Part shown: one piece after another, positions 21,402 through 31,448 of the stretch
Position numbering within the stretch: position 1 is the first letter of the stretch
Layout of the letters: each line of letters starts with the position of its first letter
DNA from: Rhizophagus sp. LPA8_4_AMF
Lineage: Eukaryota; Glomeromycota; Glomeromycetes; Glomerales; Glomeraceae
DNA: 31,448 nt
Assembly (NCBI GenBank): GCA_021464525.1
Contig: JADRCO010000531.1
Location: forward strand, 1 to 31,448
Direction: 5' to 3'
Program-made: the position numbers and the translations under genes
Notes under the pieces: generated by a model
Databases searched by the model: none
What the model saw: only the letters and a program-made list of their open reading frames with translations
Told to the model about the DNA's origin: nothing

Positions 21402-24178
21402 TTATTCCAATTTACTTTTCTTCTTTGGGCTTACTGAAGGTATGCCAAATGATCCAAGTTGCTTATTATGTGCTGAATTTTTCCTCTTGCGATCTCTATG
21501 TGCACGTGAATTGGAAAGTGAGACATTGTTTGTATGATCGCAAATTGCCTTCAACGTGGCCTAAAATGAGATGAACTGATAATGAGATGCTGTATAATAT
21601 CAACTTCAATGACAATGAGCATATAGTACCTTGACATCTGACATGATCGCATAAAAGCCTTCAAGAATTGCAAGCGATTTCTGGGTGTTTGGTAACCTAG
21701 TCTGGGAAAGTCTTCCAAGGCGTAATACGTTTGTGGCCTTACAGTCCATTCCGTACGTTTCGTGAACCCACCCTTAGCATGAGAACTAAAAATATTAGTT
21801 ACCAAAATTTACAAATTTAATCATTATATTTGTCTGCTTACCCCAAGATTGGATTCCAAGAACATACGTGCGGTGGAGGTCGTCTCCAGGTGCGTGCGAA
21901 TTAGACTTGAAAAAATCATATAAAACATCACGCATAGCCACGGAAAGATCAATACGATCCTCAAAAATCTTTTTGCGATGGGCGACCGGTAGACCCCCAC
22001 TTCTGAGCCCAATTATTGCTTCGAGACTATTAACACTGTTTTTTAACGTACCCCGAAAATCACATTTCCGGCCAATTCGTGCGCGAAGGACAATCGAACG
22101 CCCTTCATTCCTGCGTCGAGAAGAAGCCCAGCAGGCGATTTCACCACTACAAAAATTGGAAGAATAACGGGTTAATCAAATGAAGATCAGACTGTATTCC
22201 TTACTTACACATCCATTTTCAGATCTTGTTTTTCTAAGAATCGTTTTGTCAACGTGTTCGGAAAATCACTGTCAAAATCGCTCTCTGAGATGGGTAGTTC
22301 GAGTCCTTTTAGGTTTTCTGCACTGTGACAAGAATTGAAAAATGAATAATCGAAAGATATAAAGTAATCCTACATTGACTAACTTACTATGTTATTATAG
22401 CACGTCTGATGTTATCAACAATATCTTTCTCCTCTTTTGTTAGCTCAACATGATTATTCTTTTCAATTAATTCCGGAGTTAAATTTTCGATTTCCTTAAC
22501 AATGTTTGCGTTTTCTTGTTTTGTTATCTAAAAATGAATTGGTCAGCAACATTTAAAATGCTATGACAAGAAAACCTTACCAACCTTCTCTACTTCATTG
22601 AAAAAAAGTGCCACAACATCCGGTATATTTGATGTGATTAAGGTAACTTCCCTTTCGAAGCTTTCTGTTATCTCCTCCCAGTCATTCTTTGAAAAAAAAG
22701 ATCTTATTAGGCTATCCTCAGTAAGATCAAGTATGTTCCAATAAGCGAGACTACGAGTGAAAAATCCCATGATTAAACATATTCATCAAAATTCATTGGT
22801 CTTTGACAATTCAATAAACTCACTTTAAACATTTTTGAGCCTCCGGGATGGTTTCCACATATTTTGCTAATGCCTCTCCAACGTTAGTACCACTCCGGAG
22901 GATCCACGATCGACATGTTTTTGCCGTTGGTTTATGATCTTCTATCCGTTCTACAAATTGATCTTCGGCATTTTCCTCCAACTCTACATAATCATTGATC
23001 TTCTCATTCACTTCTTCTCGGCCGTTGATTGTCTTCTTCAAAGACAGATCTAACGGATCGGAAGTTTGTGGTCGTTGATCCTGTGCATAGAGAGTCATGT
23101 GGTGGAGGAATATTAATATTGAGAATATCATTTTTTAAAATACGAAAAAAAAATTACCAATTATCTAGTATAATTCTTACATTAAGAATAAAATTTCCAC
23201 TTCCTAGTGATACTCCTAGTACTGCTTTTGGTAGTGATGATGACGTATTCTTTGTAGTTTTGGCCTGTTCACGCAACAATGATAGAAATGCTCGCATAAA
23301 ATATTTTATATCAAAAACTTTATTATTATATCCTAACCTTTGGTAGCGATAGATTTTTTTTCCGCTTTTGTTGACGGACAGGCACAGGTTGGAAATCGTC
23401 ATCATCGGACTAAATACATGAAGAAAGAGTTAGTTTCTATCAGACAATCACCGTTCTGTCGATTCTAAACTTCTAAATAAAATAAATGCGTACTTCTTCA
23501 CGATCCCTTTTGGATATAGCTGATCCAGAAGCGAAAGTTCTATTATTGTTTATAAGCCCGTTAAACCCGCTGATATTCTCACAGGTAATTGTTGGTTGGT
23601 GGAGATATACCTTGTTATGAGATCTTTCATTGTTCCAACTTTTTGCAACTTGACGGTCGTTTCCATTACTCTAATAATATAAAGGAACAATATCCGCTAG
23701 TTCAGCTAGAAGCCTTTAGACAATGGAACGACCTAGAAAGTCGCCCATGCCCTAGCGGGGCCTGTGTTAGGTAAAGCTAGAAACTCGAACGCAGAAAGGA
23801 CAGAACGACCTAGAAAGTCGCCCTTACGACCTAGAAAGTCGCCCTAACGACCTAGAAAGTCGCCTGCGCCCTAACAAGGCCGGTATCAAGAACAGAACAG
23901 AACGAGCTAGAAGATCACCCTCGCCTTATTGTATAAAATTTTACATTTCTAATATAAAAGGCTCAAAAAGCACTTATACTCGCCTTCTTCTTGTATCTAT
24001 TAAGCAGTAGTTGCGCCTTTTTTTCCCTATTGCCTTCCTCATTTTTGGCAATTTCTTCGAGACTTTTAGTGTAACAGTCGATTTTTTGTTCAAACGGTTC
24101 TATATCACAATTCTTCAGAAAATCTCGAATTTCCCATTCTTCAGAGGCACGATCGAAATATTTATGTACGTTGGACAT
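21402..24178 (-). CDS. Multi-exon protein of unknown function, basic C-terminal tail
   Basis: Eleven exons fit one frame: 24178-23980, 23577-23494, 23409-23338, 23264-23181, 23080-22824, 22750-22585, 22527-22388, 22322-22209, 22146-21842, 21772-21630 and 21560-21402, giving about 575 aa. Introns after the first are 57-100 nt. The first junction is uncertain: exon 1 ends in phase 1, exon 2 reads as phase 0 and the gap is 400 nt. The exon 6/7 border has an alternative (donor at 22580, acceptor before 22514). Exon 1 starts MSNVHKYFDRASEEWEIRD and is charged and helical. The best conserved-looking part is exons 9-10: GEIACWASSRRRNEGRSIVL, then IIGLRSGGLPVAHRKK and SWGWVHETYGMDCKA. The tail RDRKRKNS...PKKKSK looks like a nuclear localisation signal. 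It resembles an orphan family I associate with Rhizophagus; no function can be assigned. Confidence 0.7.
23728..23865. repeat. GC-rich hairpin minisatellite in intron 1 of the orphan gene
   Basis: The unit ACGACCTAGAAAGTCGCC occurs at 23728, 23805, 23826 and 23847; the last three are in tandem with a 21-bp period. Each unit is self-complementary (CGAC-CTAGAAA-GTCG). Between and after the units, GCCCTAGCGGGGC and GCCCTAACAAGGCC can also fold. The stretch is markedly more GC-rich than the genes around it and falls in the likely first intron of the minus-strand gene. Confidence 0.75.
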
Positions 24179-24340
24179 GACTACTAAGATTGTGTTGGTG
24201 TAAAAAAAATTGCAGATTATATAGGTAATTTTTTTCATCAGCCATTGATCAAGAGTCGATTTATAAGCTTGTTGTTCTACCCCCGATGCTAATCTCCATA
24301 AATAGGAAATTACAACGGGTTTAATTTTCGAAATTATTGA

Positions 24341-24831
24341 GTTCGTTCACAAATTCATTTGAGTCGACGCCTTAATCCGGATTAGATTGAGCTGATCCAT
24401 CGGATTGGATTTTACACTGATTTTACTATTAAATTTCCATACCCACGATTAGCGGCACCATACTGTACATTCACCACAATCTACCACAGTAATACCACCA
24501 CGACACCATCAGTCCATCACTATTTTATGTTATAATAATTAAATATTAAATTTTTTATTTATTCTTGTCTTTAAACAATAAAATGGAAGAAACTATTAAT
24601 GAAAAAGAACCCTCTACTAAACCAGACAAAAATAATAAAAAAAAAGGTTCAGTAGAATGAAGAATCTATTAAATTATTACTTTCATTTTCAATAGAACGA
24701 AAAGCTAACTAATGTAATACAAAATTCCATAATCTGATCCATTTATTTATGAACACGGTTTGGATTATATGAAAATCCTAATCTAATCCAAAGGATTGGC
24801 AAATCCAATCCAAGTGAATTTGTGAACGCAC
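24341..24831 (+). mobile_element. Internally deleted DNA transposon with SANT-like remnant (491 bp)
   Basis: Left end GTTCGTTCACAAATTCATTT and the reverse complement of the right end GTGCGTTCACAAATTCACTT match at 18 of 20 positions. Subterminal GGATTAGATT / GGATTGGATT motifs repeat near both ends, as transposase-binding sites do. Inside, 24583-24660 starts ATGGAAGAAACTATT and encodes a short lysine-rich peptide ending before a stop. In the next frame, NEESIKLLLSFSIERKAN resembles the start of a SANT/MYB-like domain as found in PIF/Harbinger accessory proteins. No target duplication is clear, so the superfamily call is tentative. It lies about 160 bp upstream of the orphan gene's start codon, in its likely promoter. 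Confidence 0.65.
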
Positions 24832-25285
24832 CATATTTACATGATAACTTCCGACAATATAGACGTAGTTCATGCATATGGTTAAAGTATTTTCGATAAT
24901 TGATAAACATCCCGTCTCACTGTTATGCTTTATGTAAGAACATAACTCTATGAGATAGGCTAATTTAGAATAACGTTCTCGTCTAATACCTTTAATGAAA
25001 TTTTTGCATATACAGTATAGCAAAGCGACTTACCCTCCTTATCGCAGAATGCTGATCACATTTGACAAGAAAAATTTTGATCTATAAAATGTAGCTTTAA
25101 AGTCAATGCTTTACTTTTACATATAATTCATAGTATCATGTGACTTTTTACATTTTTTACTCTTGATAAATACAATAAAAAAGCTAACTGTTTACATTAA
25201 TAGAAAACAATAAAAATAATTAGCAATTACATTGTAGAAAATTTATCTGTTACAATTATTAATACATTTAACGTTTTATGGTTTA
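24832..25285. other. Spacer between the transposon and the effector relic
   Basis: No supported gene. AT-rich, lying downstream of the minus-strand relic; AATAAA-like words occur on both strands. Confidence 0.45.
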
Positions 25286-26822
25286 TCACCTACTGCGGCA
25301 ATTCTTATAGTGTGGTTGGTAGTTGGTACCATTGGGATATTTAATACCATTTTCCCATTCACTTGGAATATTAATACTGGAAGGGACTTTCGGGACGTAT
25401 AATATTCCGACTAAATCGCACCTATAATCAGCTACTTTGTCACCTTTACTGTTCAACGCTTTAATAACGTATCCAAGTATTGCAAGTCTAATTAATAGTT
25501 GTCGATAACTATGAAGTAAGTTCTTGGTCGTTAGTTTTATTTCACCTATCTCGATTGAAACAATATTCATATCATGATAACATGTTGGCCTTCCACGAAT
25601 GTCCAATTCAAGAACTTCATTGAATGGGGCCTAAAAAATTATATATAACAAACAAGAGTCAGTATATTATAACAATTTCAAATTACACTCACAAAGCATA
25701 ACACCCAAGAATTTTGTATTTGCGAGAAATAGACGATTGTCTGACGATCCGGCAGAGGCTAATTGGCAAAATTAAGTTAAATTTTGATTTACTATCAAAC
25801 TTTAGTCTAAATAAACTTACTCTTTTCATAACCTTTCCAGGCATTAAGAGCTTTTTCAGCTCTATCAGCAAGGGTATCGAGACTTTTAATAAAAGTTATG
25901 TTTTGAGGTAATGAACGAATATAATCTATTGATTCTTCAAGTTTCATTTTCATATTTTTATTCTGTTCAAGAAGTGCAAAAAATTATGGTAAATAAAAAC
26001 CATGTGCAAAAACCATCTCATAATAATTATATTCACTTACATAAATATAATTTGCAAGTTTATTGGCACAATATGCTTGAATATATATTGAAGAATCGTA
26101 TTTTGGTTTCATTGGAGAATTTTTTTCGTGGTAAAGAAAGTCGAACGAGACCAATTAAATCTGATATTTCAAATTTAGAGGAGTAATGGTAACCGTTTAT
26201 TTTTGCAATTTCTAAACGAGCGGATGATTCATAAACGTTTCCTAATTCAGATCTAACAAGATCCATTTTGTCATTAAGTTTTTCCATTTTGTCATCAAGA
26301 TTTTTCAATGTGAGAATCTCCAAACCTGCATATATAGTTTTATAAAGGAAAAGGTTATTAGAAGCAATGGATATCAAAAAATCAAGTCAGGATAGTTCAC
26401 TTGCATCGAAAAACTTATTATGACCCACTTACCATCAACGGATTGCTCTACGATAACATGAATGTGTTTTTTGGGTGGGTTTGACGATTAGAATCAGGAA
26501 AGAAAGCACAAAAAATAAGTATACAGTGTAGACAAGAATGAAGTTCGCTTACTTTCTCCTTTAATGTCACTAATCAACTTAATGATATTTTTTGCTGGAC
26601 CAAGAGGAATTTGAATGCTTAAAAGATCATCTCGCGTCAAATCAAGGAAAGTGTCACCCTTAACCTTATTATCATATAGTTTAGTTATATCTTCGACTTC
26701 AAGGTCTAAATCTGCTCTTCTCTCATTCAAAAAATCTTTAAGCCATCTCGACTCTTGACTTTCACTTCTTCAACTGTCGGGAGATTATCAGTTGCGGTAT
26801 AGAAACTCTTAACGTCAGTCAT
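25286..26822 (-). pseudogene. Broken SAM + coiled coil + nuclease-like effector relic
   Basis: Coding blocks in order on the minus strand: an N-terminus starting MTDVKSFYTATDNLPTVEE, a SAM domain (ITKLYDNKVKGDTFLDL, then IPLGPAKNIIKLI), a heptad-rich coiled coil (NLDDKMEKLNDKMDLVRSEL), a helical middle part and a C-terminal domain with LDIRGRP followed by IVSIEIGEIK. D...ExK spacing of this kind is what PD-(D/E)XK-type nuclease domains of Crinkler-like effectors show. GT-AG introns of the usual short size separate several blocks, as in intact relatives. The copy looks broken, with roughly two to four breaks, and otherwise keeps all its parts, so it is probably a young fossil. SAM domains mediate protein or RNA contacts; the nuclease assignment is inference. 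Confidence 0.6.
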
Positions 26823-27399
26823 GGTTTTGATAACACAAATAGATGAATTTAGGAAAAAAATTTTTGGGGGGAAATCTGACTTCAGTTGATCAATTACGCA
26901 ATACAGATATCAATTGTTAAAATTAGCAATGAGTCAATTTAGTAAACAATTCATGTAATTGTTCGATATATTTAATTTTATAAAAAAAATCATATGTTGC
27001 ATAATTATAATATTTAATGGCTGGAAGATTGTCATTTATTTGATACGCAATTAAATAAAATAAATAAAATCATTGATTATCCCAAGTCCCGAGATTGTTG
27101 ATATTTTTAGAATTGTGTCATAAAAATAAAATGTTTTTTGTCTTTATCTGCCTGATCAAAACCTGTTATACAAACAAATAATATATATAATATTTATTTA
27201 AAGTAAGTTTTTAAGGAACAGACTCGTTGTTAAAATAAATGAACTTTTGCATATATATAGTATCTCCAAGAAAATTATTTATTTCTTCGTAAAAAAAAAA
27301 GATTTAATGTCTAAAAACTCGTCCAAAAACAATGTAAGTTATCAAATTTAGGACAGGATTAAAATTTAAAATTTTGATCATTAATAATATATTCTTATT
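26823..27399. other. Intergenic DNA upstream of the effector relic
   Basis: AT-rich with no supported gene. TTGATCAATTACGCAATACAG-type mixed sequence around 26885-26920 would be the promoter side of the minus-strand relic, but no element can be named. Confidence 0.45.
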
Positions 27400-28300
27400 A
27401 GCTTCACCTCCCGTTGCGGAAGAATTGGACATAGGGCTTGATGTTGAACAAAGTGGGTCTAAAAAGTAACGGCAACCGAAAGCGATACCAAAATTATTGA
27501 AGAGCCAGCTCTAACTCCCCAAACAAGTTAAAAAACTCTTAAGTTATCTGACTGAAGAAGATAAAGTCGTCTATGAAACCCTAAACGACGAACAAAAAAA
27601 GATTTTTCTAAATTTAAGAAAGGCGCAAATTGAGGGAGGGTAAAGAGGAAACAAGAAAAAGAGGAAAAGTATGTTATTAAAAATATACATATATTTTTTT
27701 ACTATTATGAGGGGGTTATTGCTTAATAGAATATGTTCATTCGTTTTTTTTTCGTTCATTCTATTGTAGAAGAAACTAGGGCGCGCGAGTCATGTTATTG
27801 ATAGGCTATTAAGTAGTAATTGTGTAACATCTAAAAAAAAACCACGAAAACCATAAAAACAATGAAAACAAATATATTTTATTTTTATTTTAAATCAAAT
27901 TAAAATATAGCTCGATTATCGTGGTACTAGTTACATTCTTTTCAATTAAAAAATAAAGCTGGTTTTTTGCTTAAAAGCACGTTAAAGTTGCCTCTTAACA
28001 TAACAGATAAACTTATAAATTGTTTAATTATCATAAAGAAACGAGCGAAAATATACTTAATTAATGACAAAGAAGAAAAGTTCACGAAAGACCGTCGGTA
28101 TATTCAGAAAAATTTGAAAGATAAAGTTTACTTTTCCGTTGGTATCTGGAAGATGCAACGACGATTCAGATCAAATTAATATAAATAAACTTATTGAGAA
28201 AGGTTACTGCTTCTCCTTTGGTAAAGTATTGAATTTAAATAGAAAATGGGTATTCTTTACGTATTTTAATAATCAAGAAGATCGGAGAATGCTTGGATAA
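27400..28300 (+). pseudogene. Degenerate coding relic, possibly of a transposable element
   Basis: Two coding-like patches lie on the plus strand. The first, about 27400-27645, is acidic (LDIGLDVEQSG; LTEEDKVVYETLNDEQ). The second, about 27955-28300, is basic and aromatic (KFTKDRRYIQKNLKDKV; LNRKWVFFTYFNNQEDRR). They are separated by A/T-rich sequence and read in more than one frame, with several breaks. The second patch resembles N-terminal proteins of multi-copy elements I associate with this group of fungi, but I cannot name the class. The two patches may not belong together. Confidence 0.35.
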
Positions 28301-28666
28301 TTCCGTCGAATCACAAAAAGATAAATAAATCGAAAAAAAGAAATCTAAGTATCTTATGATCGACTTTCGATAACGGACGAGCAATTGAGAATTGGGAATT
28401 TCCAGAGAAGAGTGGAATTCAGCAAACGATCGTAAGAACGAGTTAAAGAATTTAGTTTACCAAACAAATAATTCACGGCACTACTTCCTTCGAGAGTAGA
28501 AGATCAAGATATCAATAAAATAGGTAATAAAAGTGTAAGTGAAGCAAATGATAGAGATGATCGAAAAAAATTTCATAGGACGATTGTTATCTAGTTTAGG
28601 TTATATAGAAAAATTTAGTATCAGTTTATTTTAGAATAAGGCATTATTGTATACATTAGTTATAAG
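28301..28666. other. Spacer with possible tail of the relic
   Basis: Moderately GC-balanced up to about 28560, with no readable domain. It ends with a block AAGGCATTATTGTATACATT (about 28639-28658) that recurs right of the MITE at 28667-28931. Confidence 0.4.
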
Positions 28667-28931
28667 CAGTGTGTGATTTTGGTAGTGCGGAAGTGTGCGC
28701 TTGCACATGACTGGTAATTTTCCGGACTTTTAAAGTGTGCGCAAATCCGCACAGTGCATAGTTGTTAAAAATATTTTTTATACATATGTAAATGCAGAAT
28801 CCGCACTAAAAAATTTTTTTGCGCACTATATATGTAATATTTGAATATTACCCATAATAAATTCCGCACATGATCCTATCTTATAGCATATTTCTTCCGC
28901 ACACATGTTTAGATTTGAAAATCATACACTG
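28667..28931. mobile_element. hAT-type MITE (265 bp)
   Basis: Left end CAGTGTGTGATTTT and reverse complement of the right end CAGTGTATGATTTT match at 13 of 14 positions and begin CAGTG, typical of hAT elements. Internal motifs CCGCAC / GTGCGG / TGCGCAC occur in both orientations. The flanks GTTATAAG (28659-28666) and GACTTATAAG (28932-28941) look like an 8-bp target duplication with a two-base change. A longer flanking similarity (AAGGCATTATT...TACATT on both sides) is unusual. No coding capacity. Confidence 0.65.
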
Positions 28932-31448
28932 GACTTATAAGGCATTATTATGTACATTTACAGATAGTAAGTATAATTATCGAAATGTACAGTATTTCGA
29001 CAATTATAATAAATAAAAAAAAATTATCATAAAAAAATTAGGTTACACAGCTCAAGTGAAACATGGAAAGTCCACACCCCACAGGTTAGTCAATTGCGCA
29101 CATTTTTTTTTGTGAAATACTATTGAAAAGTGTAAAAAAGTTTAATTTGGGGGTAAATAGAGTTTAATCTTTTTTGATTAATTTGGTGCGTTCAATTGCT
29201 AACTTATTTATTAATCTATTAAATCGAAAATTGAAGTTGAAATAACTAAGATACGTAACGCTGTCTGATTTAACAAATATCTTTGATGGATTTGCCTGTG
29301 TCATTTTCTTATGCAATTCATTAGTTTATTCAAATAGAAATTAATACAGTCGCAATTAGATGCAATTAGATTATTATGCTGTGATTCAAATCTGAAACAA
29401 ATTCATTTTTTCGTGCTGTGCGACGCGTGTAAAGTTTAGTCAAAGTATATATAAGTTTATACCTTAAAAATTTGATTTTTAAAGAATCGGGTTCTTTTTT
29501 TCTTTTATTTTTGAGGATAACCATTTGAAATGATTGAGTAAAAATGCACAACAGATCTGTGCGACCACACATAAGATAAGCCACTTATTTGCGTTTGATT
29601 TCATCCGAAGTTTTTGAAAAAGGAGGTATTTATACAAACAAGTATGAATATTTTAGTCGTGGTTGTGTTTTTGCAATGAAATTTTTGGACTTACAAACTA
29701 ATGCCCAATTTTTATTCAGGGATTCACATAATGGAAAAATTAGACATACAGCCTTGCTCATATGAAAATAAACAAATTGGAACTTGACACTCTATCATTC
29801 AGTTCAAACCAAATTCATTGTTCAAGTGGTATACAACTTTATTTTACCATATAGTTGAGTAGTTGATTGCTTGATGAACGAATTAACTAACTAACTAGAT
29901 GTACTCTAGATGTATTATGTTAAAATTACGTGTCATTCAGATGACCAATATTATTTATTATGGCAATGAAATATAGCGAGACAAATTATTCAATTTTATC
30001 GATATGTTTTAGAGTAGACTTATATTCACTGTTTATGTACATCGGGCTCTTCAGAAATTGTAAATTAGTTTATATTAGAATTTAATGCATAGGCATTGTA
30101 CACATTATATTTGTTGTAGGCATACTTTATTGTTTGCTTCAATAAACTGATTACATGCAGAAAGGCAGGCGGACTTGATGAATGGTGTTTTATACTAAGG
30201 ATTTTTCACGGGATTATAGGTCAGGTTAAACATTAGAAATTCAGAATTGTTTTTGTATATTTTTCAACTTTTAATAAACTAGTCTACATTTATACACAAT
30301 AAAAATTATTACTTTATTTAATTATTAAAACATTATATATTTTCCTTATTGGGGATACTTGGGAGAATAATACTCCATTTTATGACATAAACCACATTTA
30401 CGCCTATTTGAATTTTTAATATTTTCCCTATAAAAAATTTATTCCGGGTTTTTTATTTCATGTTATTTCGTAAATGTATCATATTCACGGAATTTATAAC
30501 CTCAAAATATGAAAATTATTCAAGTTGCTTTGGCCAAACTTCGATGGGCAGTTAAATTTTATTACTTTAATATTTCTTTATAAGTTTAAAAGATCAACGA
30601 TTTATTTTATGTATGATATCAGGCAAATAATAGCTATAAAATAACATCAAGCTATCATTCTCGTTAATATCCTGGTTAAATAATATATAACGGCCATAAA
30701 TAATTCGGCAGTCCTATAAGGACTAGAGTAGGACAGAGTAGAACTTAAAATTAAACTATATGTAGTTAATCTTCATTATTTTTGGAAACTTCTTTAATAA
30801 ATTCTAAATAAAAAAGAAAAGTGAATAGAAGACGTGTTAGTTGATCGTTATCTTGAAACTGTGGATGTTTGATGGAATATTTCATTTCTACATCTTATTT
30901 CTACTTTTATTCCACCTCTAAAATAATAAAAACCAAGCAATAAAACAAAGATCCTAGAACACTATCAGCTATACATAGTGTAGGATAAAATTGAGTATAT
31001 CTTTACTGAGTCCGGTCTGATGATCTTTCCGAGTCCAGTCATATCAATTTTTAGCACAGTCATGTGAATTTGGATCTAACACGAATTTTTTTTTTTATTC
31101 ACTTTATAATGAGAGTCACTAAAAAAAAAAATTTTTATTAATTTAATGTGATAATGGTTGTAGTAGATTTTGTAATAAGCTAATGCAAAATGTATTCATA
31201 GATATAGTATACATAGTATATATCGCTTGTTTTAAAGTTACAATAAAATTAAGATGCAAGTATATACTACTTGCATGAGCTACTTTTAGAGTTTCTAAAC
31301 ATATTATCGTAGGTTAGAAATAAAGTCATTTTATTTATTTGTACCTTGTAACACAAATGTTTATCATAGTATATAGTTATTTTATTTATTGTTCGAGCGT
31401 AGCGAGGACTTTATATTGTAGAGCACTTATAACGAATTAATGATTTTG
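28932..31448. other. Intergenic DNA to the window end
   Basis: No supported gene or RNA. A small palindrome AGTCCT-ATA-AGGACT lies near 30711-30725, and the motif CGAGCGTAGCGAGGA near 31394. The 72-codon minus frame at 29366-29584 has no domain, splice or composition support. The rest is ordinary AT-rich sequence. Confidence 0.5.

Noticed and set aside
21868-22167. 99-codon plus-strand frame
   Set aside because: Antisense of exon 9 of the minus-strand orphan gene, where the minus frame gives clearly better protein sequence and splice fit.
22296-22310. Box-B-like GTTCGAGTCC
   Set aside because: It lies in a coding exon of the orphan gene and has no box A upstream; chance match.
23589-23774. 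Plus-strand frame across the hairpin repeat
   Set aside because: Runs antisense to an intron/exon border of the orphan gene and into the minisatellite; no supporting evidence.
23840-23885. CCCTAA words as telomere repeat
   Set aside because: Only isolated CCCTAA occurrences inside a different 21-bp unit; not an array.
25714-26186. Plus-strand frames over the effector relic
   Set aside because: Antisense shadows of minus-strand coding blocks.

Overview
The window looks like nuclear DNA of a very AT-rich fungus with short GT-AG introns (mostly 57-100 nt), long A/T tracts and many small repeats. Base composition, intron style and protein families (F-box proteins with a paired CxxC module, an AAAP amino acid transporter with a huge asparagine/serine-rich loop, a SAM-domain effector relic, a multi-exon orphan family) together suggest an arbuscular mycorrhizal fungus close to Rhizophagus. 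That assignment is an inference from recognised family style; no search was run.

Layout. Positions 1-5600 are gene-poor: T-rich low-complexity DNA, two adjacent short hAT-type MITEs with perfect 8-bp target duplications (2169-2398 and 2482-2693), a duplicated microexon-like cassette (2784-3020), a 7-bp CAAATCC-type repeat array (about 3170-3335) and a nearly pure pyrimidine tract with a 190-bp tandem duplication (3340-4215). From 5624 to 16504 lie three plus-strand genes: an F-box protein (5624-6682, 2 exons), an amino acid/auxin permease family transporter (7961-10650, 6 exons, 748 aa) and a second, paralogous F-box protein (15652-16504, 2 exons, same intron position and phase). The 5 kb between the last two is mostly empty but holds a TA-flanked inverted repeat (11201-11329) and a minus-strand patch of coding-like sequence (13759-14039).

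From 16505 to 21400 there is no convincing intact gene, only a frame-scrambled coding relic at 18319-18690 and a 2.7-kb A/T desert. From 21402 to 24178 a minus-strand gene of about 11 exons encodes a roughly 575-aa protein of unknown function with a basic tail. A GC-rich hairpin minisatellite lies in its first intron. Just upstream of its start sits a 491-bp internally deleted DNA transposon (24341-24831) that keeps 20-bp inverted ends and a scrap of a SANT/MYB-like N-terminus. Further upstream, also on the minus strand, is a broken relic (25286-26822) of a SAM + coiled coil + nuclease-like effector gene. From 26823 to the end there are only scattered relics on the plus strand (27400-28300), a third hAT-type MITE (28667-28931) and plain AT-rich DNA.

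The genes do not form an operon or an obvious pathway. The two F-box genes are a dispersed paralogous pair around a membrane transporter. The right half is a repeat-rich compartment with lineage-specific genes and decaying elements. No tRNA, rRNA, CRISPR array or LTR pair was found.
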